Shown piece after piece: positions 21,801 through 28,990 of a stretch of 64,000 nt of DNA. The position numbers were made by a program, and so were the translations under genes. Each line of letters begins with the position of its first letter. Position 1 is the first letter of the stretch. Under the pieces are notes generated by a model that saw nothing but the letters and a program-made list of their open reading frames with translations, was not told the origin of the DNA and searched no databases. The stretch covers positions 62,001-126,000 of IMG/VR virus record IMGVR_UViG_3300025816_000006; one strand, written 5' to 3'. Source of the stretch: a virus.

Positions 21801-23386
21801 GATTTTGGTGGAATGAAGACTGGATGGACACACAAGTTCCCGGAGGTGGCGTTGGTGTTATAGGCGCAGTAGTTACTATCGCAACAAGGGATCAAGTTCA
21901 ATTCAATACAGAAAATGCGATTGGTCTTGATGACGCCGTGGATTCTACACAGCTTGCCTACCCACCTTCGTTTAGGGGTGGTGATTTTTCAACTATGAAT
22001 ACAACACAGTTGTACGCTAGGGTTTACCAAAACTGGCCTAGAGACCAAATGATCTATGATCCTAGATTCTTTGTTGTTCATCATTTTAATCCAGATTCTA
22101 ATATAGCAAAAAAACCCATAGTCCAAGAAGAAAACCTTAATGCTGCTAGAATTTATGGTAACGGTAAAGTTGATGCTAGCGAGTCTGATGTTGATTTTAC
22201 TGTTCCTACATACTGGGATAACACTCAGATTCCTGCGGATGGAAAGAGGGTTTATGCTGATTCAATTCAAGAATCTCTTGATACTGTTGCAGGCTCGCTT
22301 CCCGGTCCAAAAGTAGGCGTTACAAAACTTAGAAATAAAATACACTGGAGGGTAAACACTCAAAGAAGAGGTAAATTACTTCCTTATTCTTATAAATTTG
22401 CTACGATTGGAATGCCTGAGATAAAATACGTACCCGCTGGCGGTAATGCCGGTGGAGTCATAAGCAATACTTCCGATCAAGTGCTAGACATAAGCACAGA
22501 TTTTGGTTTTTTAAATGGTGACTATGTGGGAGTTATATCAAGTAGAATTGTTGATGCTGATCAAGATATATTAATTGTAAACAGAGGTCAAGGATATACA
22601 AGTAATAGCAAGTTTGTGGTAGAGGGAGGATCTGGTGGTGGTGTTTTATTAAAAGCTATTGTAGATGGTAACGGTGGGGTTATTGGCTTTGAAACCGAAT
22701 CTACTGGATTTGGCTTTGCTCCTGAAGATTTTCCAAGAACCACAGCGAGTGTTTCTTACACCACCGAAACTAATGGTTTTGGAACTCCTTTTCCAGATTT
22801 TTCAATGTTTAAAATTAAAATTGTGGCGCACCCAGATTCTGAATCTGGAGAGGGATTTGTAGGATACATGTGTCGAGGCTCTATGGTTACTACGGTGCTA
22901 GAGGACGCAAAACCAATGGAGGCGCTTAATACTACTGGTCCAATTAAATTAACACCTGATCCACCCCTACAGAGAGAAGGTGACACAACTCAACATCTTC
23001 AAGAAACAGACGCTGTAAACAAATCTTTATCAATAAATCCAACAGCTTCTACTTCTACTCTATCAGAAGGTATGCAATCAAAAAGAAATCATTACGACGT
23101 ATTTTTACATTTTCATAATGATATTTCACATACTAGAATGCATTCAAATTTCCGACCGGCAGAGCTTGAGCAAATGGTTAGACTAGAAATATTGACCAAT
23201 GGCTCAGATGGAGGCTCTTTGGCCTCGAATGCCCAAGGTCAAAATCAAAATTCTTCTTCTTCTAATGGCAACAATGCTGCTAATGGTTTTGCAGCAGGAG
23301 GAGGGTTTGGTAACTTCAATTTTAATGGAGGGGGCTTCTTTGGTGGCTTAAACGGCAATCTTGGTGGCGGCACTATGTTTAGATAA
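18869..23386 (+). CDS. Very large tail-block structural protein with glycine-rich C-terminus, 1505 aa
   Basis: A purine-rich leader with AAAAGGAA precedes the ATG. The long soluble N-terminal part has many Trp, Tyr and Asp residues and no recognised domain. Around 22570-22730 there is a motif of the GQGYTSNSKFVVEGGSGGG type, similar to the GxGYxxxPxV repeats found in phage tail and baseplate proteins. From about 23230 the sequence turns into an Asn/Ser-rich and then Gly/Phe/Asn-rich tail (GGGFGNFNFNGGGFFGG), a low-complexity segment resembling the collagen- or polyglycine-rich tips of tail adhesins. A virion role follows from context; the exact part is unknown. Confidence 0.55.
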   Translation: MTSNIYNTQINNYRNADDGYHYITTDSPRLLDLGIAAFTTGTLFDWLHVRNDGGVRRLDYTRVDELGNDEQHFMKEYRNQKFWRHKYSDISLNNWPHEALFTLSNQTAEQFCDPDGGTRDEDFVQEKFCFYHGWRTRGRSGEYVKVESEGMGGKDMNWTYSAAEGDFTWNNLDAEFFDNYNITGWSSAANQPIRKYVTSPLTQDGTSLIHRVIEMNNYVRLLNQNVDRANWTDTDLALNYFINDIKSSKEKYLQWLALPEFLLDIPKNILKQDGIVDGCTGCSKKEDVYFKLYLYDIYKPKNTARKTTTSSLTVVSTPLTSYGWPYKDKDEKGRTPPSVNPDPSNAVAGEVDLSYNETTGKWEGGTTQVFAIITEDLEAAEQPDLESFLADDELTLLSYESGMKVGKGKAVILAMQNGNPLQWMPDFHYTKNCREKNAVNRKVIVDVINPTNRSFAKGDNVVLQKIHGVWIPQSVGTASDFITPADPKWDFTYLMTNSMFFFRNHDWFLNLSTFDELNMSEDNKSDSKITPNQYEQSFYRWYYSVAETAPFDGAVEPIKTTENSDRYPDSVNRYARVLNGYMQVTSWDFMGIGIGGLRRKGNFPAGANSQSDADLSETFSLAEEYDGDDGINGNALSCTQFSFNQKNDDFEGGGLNGEKNSYPFFGCVFPDGYSASEKYAELMNEDKDFFLAPKNYKSFGNYQSQTPFFYAAKEPFKNLNNVRNNAVATNKHQEFGIFPEGEAGSLKHLPADIGTNASPLGINGQPISNIGIIGELNNQVETPYFRDVVAQYFSKDDFGLEKCLSWVHKKQVGLEDQIITNDSVYYYEDSAFDLKPVNPLKIEFRPLIQEVYSSFEGFDFDGTFYRSAFDFNSLNRGSFAKEGYAFNQSFFNPEYDALTPSLSPFSLFRNPQISETPKIAGKSISADRFEKFKLFALDSDIYGNPGVGFNKGGLRYNAGLSKYEWGFLTSDDMNNAPRFWWNEDWMDTQVPGGGVGVIGAVVTIATRDQVQFNTENAIGLDDAVDSTQLAYPPSFRGGDFSTMNTTQLYARVYQNWPRDQMIYDPRFFVVHHFNPDSNIAKKPIVQEENLNAARIYGNGKVDASESDVDFTVPTYWDNTQIPADGKRVYADSIQESLDTVAGSLPGPKVGVTKLRNKIHWRVNTQRRGKLLPYSYKFATIGMPEIKYVPAGGNAGGVISNTSDQVLDISTDFGFLNGDYVGVISSRIVDADQDILIVNRGQGYTSNSKFVVEGGSGGGVLLKAIVDGNGGVIGFETESTGFGFAPEDFPRTTASVSYTTETNGFGTPFPDFSMFKIKIVAHPDSESGEGFVGYMCRGSMVTTVLEDAKPMEALNTTGPIKLTPDPPLQREGDTTQHLQETDAVNKSLSINPTASTSTLSEGMQSKRNHYDVFLHFHNDISHTRMHSNFRPAELEQMVRLEILTNGSDGGSLASNAQGQNQNSSSSNGNNAANGFAAGGGFGNFNFNGGGFFGGLNGNLGGGTMFR

Positions 23387-23408
23387 AATAAACTTTTTCG
23401 TGTATAAT
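23378..23408 (+). promoter_or_regulatory. Possible promoter before the 239-aa virion gene
   Basis: A perfect TATAAT lies at 23403-23408 in the 56-base gap between two virion genes. The best -35 candidate is TTTAGA at 23378-23383, with a long 19-base spacer and 4 of 6 matches, so only the -10 box is convincing. It would give the small gene its own, higher expression. Confidence 0.35.
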
Positions 23409-23442
23409 ATAACAGAATATTTTCTTTACAGGAGATTAAATA

Positions 23443-24162
23443 ATGGCAGCTATAACGTTTCATGCTAATATAAATACTGCGTCAGTTAGTACGGACGCAA
23501 CTTTAATTAACCATACAGCAGGCTCTGGCCTTGGCTTTTTTGGGAGGAGTTTCGGCCTATCTGTTCCGGTCGGACAATTTCAAGAATCTACATTTGTAAG
23601 CAATTCCAATGGAACTGCGTCCGGTGTTAAGGTTAGCAATACGAAATACCTGTCGGTAAGTGGTGTTTCTCATAATGATGGCGGCGAGATTGATAATGAG
23701 TCTATGCCTAATTACTACGCTCCGTTAAATGTCAGATTCACTCACGACGAAGCAGTTAGAGTACAAAACTGCAAATTGCGTATTTTTGATAGAAACGATA
23801 TAGATAATCAAGCTAGCGGTGTTACTACAAAAGTCTACGAACTTCGTCACCCCAATGGTGTAGACAACACAACTAACGCTTTGTCTCACAGAGGTAGATC
23901 AACTCACGATTGGCTTGAGTTTGATCCAGAAGATAACATGGTGGATATGGACTTTACGTCTTCTCCGGGTGTAAGCGGTCTAAACACAAATGCTGGGGAC
24001 GCATTGGCATCAAGCACTGACGGTCAAGCAAACTACATAACTAAAGAAGGCGCTGCACATGAAGCAGAACGTCATGATTGGTATCTGGCTCTAAGCGCTT
24101 CTCCTGATAGCATTGGAAGTAAAACGCAATACGGATTGTACTTTACTCTGGAATATCTATAA
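23443..24162 (+). CDS. Small abundant-type virion protein, 239 aa
   Basis: A strong ribosome site (GGAG at 23431-23434, eight bases before ATG) and a TATAAT box upstream suggest high expression. The protein is beta-rich with many Ser, Asn and Gly residues and no membrane segment. It starts with MAAITFHANI and contains a central part rich in Asp and His (HDWLEFDPEDNMVDMDF). It ends in a beta strand typical of jelly-roll or tail-tube-like proteins. No family was recognised. As the last gene of the + strand tail block it ends just before a terminator. It could be a decoration, fibre-tip or whisker protein, but nothing in the sequence decides this. Confidence 0.5.
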   Translation: MAAITFHANINTASVSTDATLINHTAGSGLGFFGRSFGLSVPVGQFQESTFVSNSNGTASGVKVSNTKYLSVSGVSHNDGGEIDNESMPNYYAPLNVRFTHDEAVRVQNCKLRIFDRNDIDNQASGVTTKVYELRHPNGVDNTTNALSHRGRSTHDWLEFDPEDNMVDMDFTSSPGVSGLNTNAGDALASSTDGQANYITKEGAAHEAERHDWYLALSASPDSIGSKTQYGLYFTLEYL

Positions 24163-24188
24163 AAAAAGAGCCGCCTTTCGACGACTCT
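24161..24188 (-). terminator. Rho-independent terminator of the - strand gene block
   Basis: Read on the - strand, a 9-bp stem (AGAGTCGTC with GGCGGCTCT, two G-U pairs) closes a GAAA tetraloop and is followed by seven T. It lies after the stop of the Zn-ribbon gene and overlaps the end of the + strand gene by two bases. Confidence 0.85.
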
Positions 24189-24195
24189 CTAACTA

Positions 24196-24226
24196 GGTCA
24201 GTAGTGGTGTGCTACTGGCCTTTTTT
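24196..24226 (+). terminator. Rho-independent terminator of the + strand tail block
   Basis: GGTCAGTAG pairs with CTACTGGCC (one G-U pair) around a 7-base loop, followed by six T at 24221-24226. It lies 34 bases after the last + strand stop and touches the end of the convergent Zn-ribbon gene. The two terminators stand side by side, so each transcript runs through the opposite one before stopping. Confidence 0.85.
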
Positions 24227-24560
24227 ATTCATTCTGGCCTGTCTTGGCATTCCACTTGACCCAACCTTTGTCGGGAAGCCAGTTTCCATCTCCGTCTTTA
24301 CGCTTAGGAAACAGGGTTCCACCCTTCTTGTTTACGCCAAATGCTAGACGAGCGCCACAGTCTGCGCATCTAAGTTCGTAATATTCGTTTTCGTCTACGG
24401 TTCTCACCACAAACTTAACATTATCACTTCCACATTTGCCGCAAACGGTTTCCTCAAAAACTTCCTGAAACTTTGCGATTTCTGCAAAGATTGACTTTTG
24501 GTCATCTCCAGTAAGCTCTACGTTAAGACGACCATTTCTTGTTTGATATACTACCTTCAT
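24225..24560 (-). CDS. Zn-ribbon protein, probably DNA recombination-associated, 111 aa
   Basis: The start is set at 24560 because GGAG lies six bases before this ATG and it overlaps the upstream stop as ATGA; an upstream ATG at 24572 lacks such a site. Four cysteines in two pairs (CGKCGSDN and CADCGARL) form a zinc ribbon. The C-terminal part has GGTLFPKRKD and GNWLPDKGWVKW, a combination I have seen in many phage proteins next to annealing or recombination genes. The tight coupling to the 258-residue protein suggests the two work together on single-stranded DNA. The function is inferred. Confidence 0.6.
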   Translation of the reverse strand: MKVVYQTRNGRLNVELTGDDQKSIFAEIAKFQEVFEETVCGKCGSDNVKFVVRTVDENEYYELRCADCGARLAFGVNKKGGTLFPKRKDGDGNWLPDKGWVKWNAKTGQNE

Positions 24561-25333
24561 GCGCTTCTCCAATCTTGTTGATAACCAGTAATTGAACTAG
24601 GGATTGACCCTTTGTTTTGTTGATATTCATTGAGTTTCTCAATAGCATCACTTGCTTGCTTTTTATCAATCTTCTTTGACACAGAGAGATTGAATACTTC
24701 TTTAAATAATTTAGCTGGATTGATGTCCAACTGCTTAGATTTACCATCTACGAAATTTTCTTGATTGTTTGTCATTCTACCTGTGGATTGATATTCTCCT
24801 TGTGTAGTTTGTACTCCAGTAGTTCTGCTAATACTTTTAGCAATCTCCGCAGTATTCTTTTTAGTCACCTCTTCTGCTGCTACGACACGAATTCTAAGCG
24901 CTTTTCTGAGTGCGCGACCTTCCGCTCGCGTTGCTGCCGTGGCGGTGTTGTAGACGCAAAATGTGTCGTCTGTATTGCCTTCCCAAGAGTCAGCAACATC
25001 ACAGAAGGCAGACCCATCTTCAAACTCCACTTTCCAGATAACAGTAGACCTACCAATCTCATTTCCACCAGAAGGAGGAAACACTTGAATCGGACCACTA
25101 AATACAATCCTGCCCATCAGCAATTCTGCAACTCTTCTCAACCCATTACACAGGGGCATCTTCTCAAACATTTCATTATCTTCAAAATGCCCAAGCACAT
25201 AATCATTCCACTCTGGATCTGTTGGTGAAGGCGCACCCTCAATCACATCTTTAACGGAAGTGTTAGTGTTAGAAGGAGTAGCAAGCTCAACGTCTTCAAA
25301 CAAATCATTTTGTACATATCCATTATCACTCAT
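24557..25333 (-). CDS. Probable ssDNA annealing/recombination-type phage protein, 258 aa
   Basis: It starts with GAGG seven bases before ATG and overlaps both neighbours by four bases (ATGA). The core around residues 60-155 (CNGLRRVAELL, FEDGSAFCDVADSW, AATRAEGRALRKALRI) resembles a conserved phage protein group that sits beside Zn-ribbon genes and looks like a Rad52/Erf-type annealing protein in its last motif. The C-terminal third (TNNQENFVDGKSKQLDINPA) resembles the tail of phage recombination proteins. Residues 8-12, QNDLF, fit the bacterial sliding-clamp-binding pattern QxxLF. No catalytic motif is visible, as expected for an annealing protein. The family assignment is from memory of motifs and is uncertain. 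Confidence 0.45.
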   Translation of the reverse strand: MSDNGYVQNDLFEDVELATPSNTNTSVKDVIEGAPSPTDPEWNDYVLGHFEDNEMFEKMPLCNGLRRVAELLMGRIVFSGPIQVFPPSGGNEIGRSTVIWKVEFEDGSAFCDVADSWEGNTDDTFCVYNTATAATRAEGRALRKALRIRVVAAEEVTKKNTAEIAKSISRTTGVQTTQGEYQSTGRMTNNQENFVDGKSKQLDINPAKLFKEVFNLSVSKKIDKKQASDAIEKLNEYQQNKGSIPSSITGYQQDWRSA

Positions 25334-26100
25334 AATTCAACCTCTATAAATCTTTTAGTTTTTGGTGGAAACTTCTTTTCAATACTACTTAGTGTTTTTA
25401 CAATGTTAGATACTAGGTTCTCCTTCTTTTTCAAACTTGCGTTTGCGATTGCCTTTACTCTTATTATAGCAAATCCCCTGCTTAAAATTCTACCGCTTTT
25501 TTGTAAATCTGCTTTTATTTGCTTCTGTAGCTTCTCTTCTCCCCAGATTGGAAGAAAGTGTGAAGGGCCATCTATCTCTATTATAGTCTTCAAAGACGGT
25601 ATGTAAAGATCTATTTCTAATTTTTCATTAGGAATTAAGTTTTTATTGTGAAAATCTATTGTATAGCCATTTGTGCTTAACTTATCAGCAACAAATTTTT
25701 CTAGCTTAGACCCTTCTCTTCCGGCTTTTCTAATTGCGTCTGTGGCTAGTTTGCACATTTTGTCTTTTTGCGCTGCGTCCATGTTTTTCCATCGCTCTTT
25801 AGCTTGATCTACACGATCTTTTCTTTGTTCGTCGCTCATGCCTTCCCAGTGGTTTTCCATTCCTTCGCTAATTTTAAGCTTTTCTTTTTCCGTTCTTTGT
25901 TTGCCCGCAGTAGGATGAGCGCATCTACCCGTCTTTAAGGCATTTTTCTGCGCTTCGCTTTTATCCTTTAGTGTATACCCATGCTTTATCAGTGTTCTTC
26001 TAATTTTATTTGGATATGTGTTTAAAGACTTTGCGATCTCATAAGTACTCTTACTATGATCATTATACATCTCTATGATTTGTTTGTCAAGATTATTCAT
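25330..26100 (-). CDS. Free-standing homing-type endonuclease (HTH + NUMOD + Vsr/DUF559-like nuclease)
   Basis: AAGGAGG lies six bases before the ATG. Residues 1-41 form a helix-turn-helix (STYEIAKSL...IRRTLIKHGY). Residues 45-85 fit a NUMOD3-type DNA-binding repeat (KQRTEKEKLKISEGM). Residues 130-220 are a compact PD-(D/E)XK/Vsr-like nuclease with Asp164 in EIDLYIP, then IIEIDGPSH (Glu175, Asp177, His181) and a terminal IIRVKA strand. This set is typical of mobile endonucleases of phages, related in plan to EDxHD and DUF559 enzymes. It stands between a recombination gene and the glycan island without an intron in sight, so it is probably an intron-less mobile element that cuts a rival genome. 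Confidence 0.65.
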   Translation of the reverse strand: MNNLDKQIIEMYNDHSKSTYEIAKSLNTYPNKIRRTLIKHGYTLKDKSEAQKNALKTGRCAHPTAGKQRTEKEKLKISEGMENHWEGMSDEQRKDRVDQAKERWKNMDAAQKDKMCKLATDAIRKAGREGSKLEKFVADKLSTNGYTIDFHNKNLIPNEKLEIDLYIPSLKTIIEIDGPSHFLPIWGEEKLQKQIKADLQKSGRILSRGFAIIRVKAIANASLKKKENLVSNIVKTLSSIEKKFPPKTKRFIEVEL

Positions 26101-26530
26101 TGAAAACCTCCTTTATCTTATCTAGATTCATAGACTCCATGAGTGTTGGTTCTTTGCCGGTTATTCTTTTTATATATTCGTAATCTTCTTTGTTAGAAAC
26201 GATAAATGGTAATGTATTGAAAATATGTATAATTTGCATGATATTTTTCTGCTGCTGACTTGTGTAGAAAAACGCTGCTTTAAATTTGTTAATTACATTT
26301 CCTATTGAGGATGCTGCATTGTAACTTGTTATAATTAAATTACCTGTAAACTGCCAAATGTCAGTAGAGTTGAACACACCAAATTTAGGTTGTGTTTCAT
26401 TAAATCCAATATCGTTATAGAACAAATTTCCGTTATCTATTTGTCCTTCTTCAAGCCACCTGTTCATACTTTTGTATATTTGATCTGCGCCACTTTGTGA
26501 CGGAGAGTCTACATAAAACCCTAAGTTCAT
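26093..26530 (-). CDS. Unknown protein, 145 aa
   Basis: The start at 26530 (MNLGFYVDS) has GGAG eight bases upstream, inside the end of the fucose synthase gene; an upstream ATG at 26566 has none. The protein is mixed alpha/beta with a hydrophobic region around NLIITSYNAASSIGNVINKF and ends in a helix. The start MNLGFYVDSPSQSGADQIYKSMNRWL has the look of the first half of a GT-B-type Rossmann domain, as in small glycosyltransferase-associated proteins, but the rest is too short to confirm this. It lies directly downstream of the glycan island and is likely part of it. Confidence 0.5.
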   Translation of the reverse strand: MNLGFYVDSPSQSGADQIYKSMNRWLEEGQIDNGNLFYNDIGFNETQPKFGVFNSTDIWQFTGNLIITSYNAASSIGNVINKFKAAFFYTSQQQKNIMQIIHIFNTLPFIVSNKEDYEYIKRITGKEPTLMESMNLDKIKEVFNE

Positions 26531-26532
26531 AA

Positions 26533-27465
26533 TTACTTCTCCAATTTTTTGTCGTTTAGAAACCACTTTATGGTTTCTTTTAATCCTGTCTGTAAATTAG
26601 TTTTAGCCTCAAAGTCAAGCAGTTCCTTCGCCTTGCTGGTGTCTAAACAGCGTCTAGGTTGTCCGTCTGGCTTATCTGCTTGCCATTTGATTTCACCTTC
26701 ATAGCCCATTTGTTCTGCTATTTCAGTTGCTAGATCTCTAATCGTAATCTCTTTACCAGTTCCGATGTTTATGGGATCTAGGTCAACTTCTGTTTCTATG
26801 GCTCTAGCAATTGCCTGTACGCAGTCTGCTGCGTAAAGGAACTCTCTAGATGCGCTACCTGTTCCCCAAAGCTCTACGTTGCCGCCATCTTTCATAGCGT
26901 TATAGAATTTAAGAATTAGAGCAGGAATAACGTGACTACTGGTTAGATTGAAGTGATCGTGTGGTCCGTACATATTGACTGGAATCAAATTAGCGCCACG
27001 CATACCATACTGCTCTCCGTATGCCTGTAAGAGCCGCATGAGCGTCTTCTTTGCGATTCCGTATGGCGCATTTGTTTCCTCTGGATAGCCATCCCACAGA
27101 TGTTCCTCTACAAAAGGTACAGGCGTGTGTTTAGGATAAGCACAAACAGTTCCAAGTAGAACAAACTTTTGTACCTTCTCAATTCTAGCTCTTTCTACAA
27201 GATTTGCCCCCATGATAAGATTCTCGTACATAAACTTACCGGGGTTTTCTTGATTTGCTCCGATTCCGCCCACAGACCCAGCCGCATGTACTATTACATC
27301 TGGATTATGGTATTGAACCATTTTTCTACAAGCGTGTTGACACCTGAGATCGTAAACACTAGAACCCATCACGCTTAATGAGTAGTCTTGATTCATAAAT
27401 TGACCAAGGTTTTCTTGAATGTTCTTACCAAGAAACCCTGTTCCGCCAGTTAGTAGTATTCTCAT
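26533..27465 (-). CDS. fcl: GDP-L-fucose synthase (GDP-4-keto-6-deoxymannose epimerase/reductase)
   Basis: This is an extended short-chain dehydrogenase of 310 residues, the usual length. It has the NAD(P)-binding GGTGFLG at residues 7-13, DVIVHAAGSVGG, a VCAYP strand in the place of the catalytic Ser/Cys region, HLWDGYPEETNAPYGIAKK with the Tyr-x3-Lys pair, and NMYGPHDHF, all hallmarks of the WcaG/Fcl family. It converts GDP-4-keto-6-deoxy-D-mannose to GDP-L-fucose with NADPH. The preceding enzyme, GDP-mannose 4,6-dehydratase, is not in the window and may be supplied by the host or elsewhere in the genome. A strong promoter and AAGGAGG stand before it. Confidence 0.9.
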   Translation of the reverse strand: MRILLTGGTGFLGKNIQENLGQFMNQDYSLSVMGSSVYDLRCQHACRKMVQYHNPDVIVHAAGSVGGIGANQENPGKFMYENLIMGANLVERARIEKVQKFVLLGTVCAYPKHTPVPFVEEHLWDGYPEETNAPYGIAKKTLMRLLQAYGEQYGMRGANLIPVNMYGPHDHFNLTSSHVIPALILKFYNAMKDGGNVELWGTGSASREFLYAADCVQAIARAIETEVDLDPINIGTGKEITIRDLATEIAEQMGYEGEIKWQADKPDGQPRRCLDTSKAKELLDFEAKTNLQTGLKETIKWFLNDKKLEK

Positions 27466-27485
27466 ATATAGTCCTCCTTACTATT

Positions 27486-27515
27486 ATTATAGTTTAGGAA
27501 ATACACTTTCGTCAA
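27486..27515 (-). promoter_or_regulatory. Sigma70-type promoter for fcl and downstream genes
   Basis: On the - strand TTGACG (27515-27510) and TATAAT (27491-27486) are separated by 18 bases, in the 57-base gap before fcl. The ribosome site AAGGAGG follows about 10 bases later. A host-like RNA polymerase would read fcl and the recombination genes from it. Confidence 0.75.
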
Positions 27516-27522
27516 GTTATTT

Positions 27523-28341
27523 TTAAAAATATGCTCCACCTTCTATTTGTTCTTTTGGGGTTTCGTTTGGTAGCGGTCTAATCCAAGATGGGTTTTGCAG
27601 CATTTCTTTGAAAGAATCGTTATCCTCCCACCTTTTTCCTTTTATGCCAAACAGTAGTTGATTTCCACCACCTAAGTATATACAACCTTTTCCAAGTTCA
27701 TTTTGTATAAACTTGCAGAGAGGAATACCCATAGCTCCACAGCCGAGCGCAGCAAAATCAAAATCTTGGTTTGCTATTTCTTCTTTCATTTGCGCTAATC
27801 TGTCTTGCCATACCACCTTGGGTTCTTCTCCAGTATAGCACTCTGCAAACGGATATCTAACCGCTACCACCTCTGGCTTTGGAGCGCCTTGCCATATTTC
27901 AGAATATTTTTCTTTTTGTATATCAACTGTGTCTGGAAACGGAGAAACAAACAAGAGTTTTGTATCACCTAGATGATAATGCCATCCCTCCGGTCCTTTT
28001 AGAAAAGGCTCTAGTTCTTGATGTCCATCAAAAAGTTCATTTTTATATCCTAAGTGTTGCAGGCAAACCTCGTCTAAAAGCTTTCCGTCACTTAGTGGAT
28101 GAAACCATTTTATTAAATGATCCATGTGCAGCGCAGCATCTATGTACACCTTAATAAACTCTGCAAGCGAATCTGGATTGGGACACAGAACACCAGATTG
28201 CCAGAAAAGTTCATACGGGTTTTTTGTACACCTTCCATTGTTTACAAGGAAGTCGTAAATGTAAGAAGTTTCAGTTCCTCCCAATTTACCAAAAGATACA
28301 TTGCTTTTATTTTTTAAGCACTCTATAATTAAGTTATTCAT
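27523..28341 (-). CDS. Putative GT-D-type glycosyltransferase, 272 aa
   Basis: The N-terminal FGKLGGTE (residues 17-24) resembles the FGDGE-type motif of GT-D/DUF1792 enzymes. The middle has LLFVSPFPDTVDIQ, and the C-terminal half has AALGCGAMGIPLCKFI followed by CIYLGGGNQLLFGIKGKRW, also typical of that family and its relatives. These enzymes add sugars in polysaccharide or glycoprotein assembly. The gene overlaps the upstream SDR gene by eight bases (ribosome site GGAAATTAA before ATG). The family is proposed from motif order, and the acceptor and donor are unknown. Confidence 0.55.
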   Translation of the reverse strand: MNNLIIECLKNKSNVSFGKLGGTETSYIYDFLVNNGRCTKNPYELFWQSGVLCPNPDSLAEFIKVYIDAALHMDHLIKWFHPLSDGKLLDEVCLQHLGYKNELFDGHQELEPFLKGPEGWHYHLGDTKLLFVSPFPDTVDIQKEKYSEIWQGAPKPEVVAVRYPFAECYTGEEPKVVWQDRLAQMKEEIANQDFDFAALGCGAMGIPLCKFIQNELGKGCIYLGGGNQLLFGIKGKRWEDNDSFKEMLQNPSWIRPLPNETPKEQIEGGAYF

Positions 28342-28990
28342 TTAATTTCCTCAAATCAAAAAAGTCTTGTTTTTGCTGTAGTATTGAATCTAAATGTTTG
28401 TATATTTTTTCTGCGCACTCATCTGGCGTTTGCATTGTATCATATGCTTCTTTAAATTTTTTCACAGAGGGTATATCTTTTTCATCGTATCTGTGTATTT
28501 CGTCTTGCATCTTTGTCTTGACCAACCCCGGAGCTAGTGATAAAAAGTTTACTTCTGGATTTTCTATTGCGTAGCAGGACATTAATTGTTTTATAGCTGC
28601 TTTTGTGGCGCAGTATATCGACCATCCATAATAACCCTTGGATGCTGCGCCAGAAGAAACGCATATTACATTTTTAACACTATCGTTTTTTAGCAGTTTG
28701 TCAATAATAATTTTATTAGACCACACGTTTATATTGAAAGCTTCTTGATAATCATAGAGACTTGTATTTCTAGCGGGTAATAATTGTCCTAGTATTCCCG
28801 CATTTAAAAACACGTAATCATAGCTAACCCTTTTTGCGTATTGATCTATAGCCTGTTCTACTTGATCTAATTTTTTGAAATCGCAATCTTTTCGATCAAT
28901 AGATTGAACGCTATGTCCTTCTTCGCTATATGTTTTTAGCAGTGATTCGCCCAGACCAGAAGTGGTTCCGGTAATTAATACTTTAGCCAT
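28334..28990 (-). CDS. Short-chain dehydrogenase/reductase, 218 aa
   Basis: This is a classical SDR with TGTTSGLG at residues 7-14 (dinucleotide binding), FLNAGILG, a catalytic Ser in CVSSGAAS and YCATK (Tyr-x3-Lys), then LAPGLVKTKM. It would reduce or oxidise a hydroxyl or keto group using NAD(P)H. It overlaps the HMGL-like aldolase gene by eight bases and lies beside a CMP-sugar synthetase gene, so its substrate is probably an unusual surface-sugar precursor. It is somewhat short but complete. Confidence 0.8.
   Translation of the reverse strand: MAKVLITGTTSGLGESLLKTYSEEGHSVQSIDRKDCDFKKLDQVEQAIDQYAKRVSYDYVFLNAGILGQLLPARNTSLYDYQEAFNINVWSNKIIIDKLLKNDSVKNVICVSSGAASKGYYGWSIYCATKAAIKQLMSCYAIENPEVNFLSLAPGLVKTKMQDEIHRYDEKDIPSVKKFKEAYDTMQTPDECAEKIYKHLDSILQQKQDFFDLRKLNE

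Noticed and set aside
23378-23408. Confident promoter call before the 239-residue virion gene
   Set aside because: Only the -10 box is good; the -35 box is weak and the spacer long, so it is listed with low confidence only.
24761-25228. 155-residue open frame on the + strand opposite the annealing-type gene
   Set aside because: It lies fully inside a well-supported - strand gene with good ribosome site and overlaps; its sequence is Cys/Ser-rich with no fold or ribosome site.
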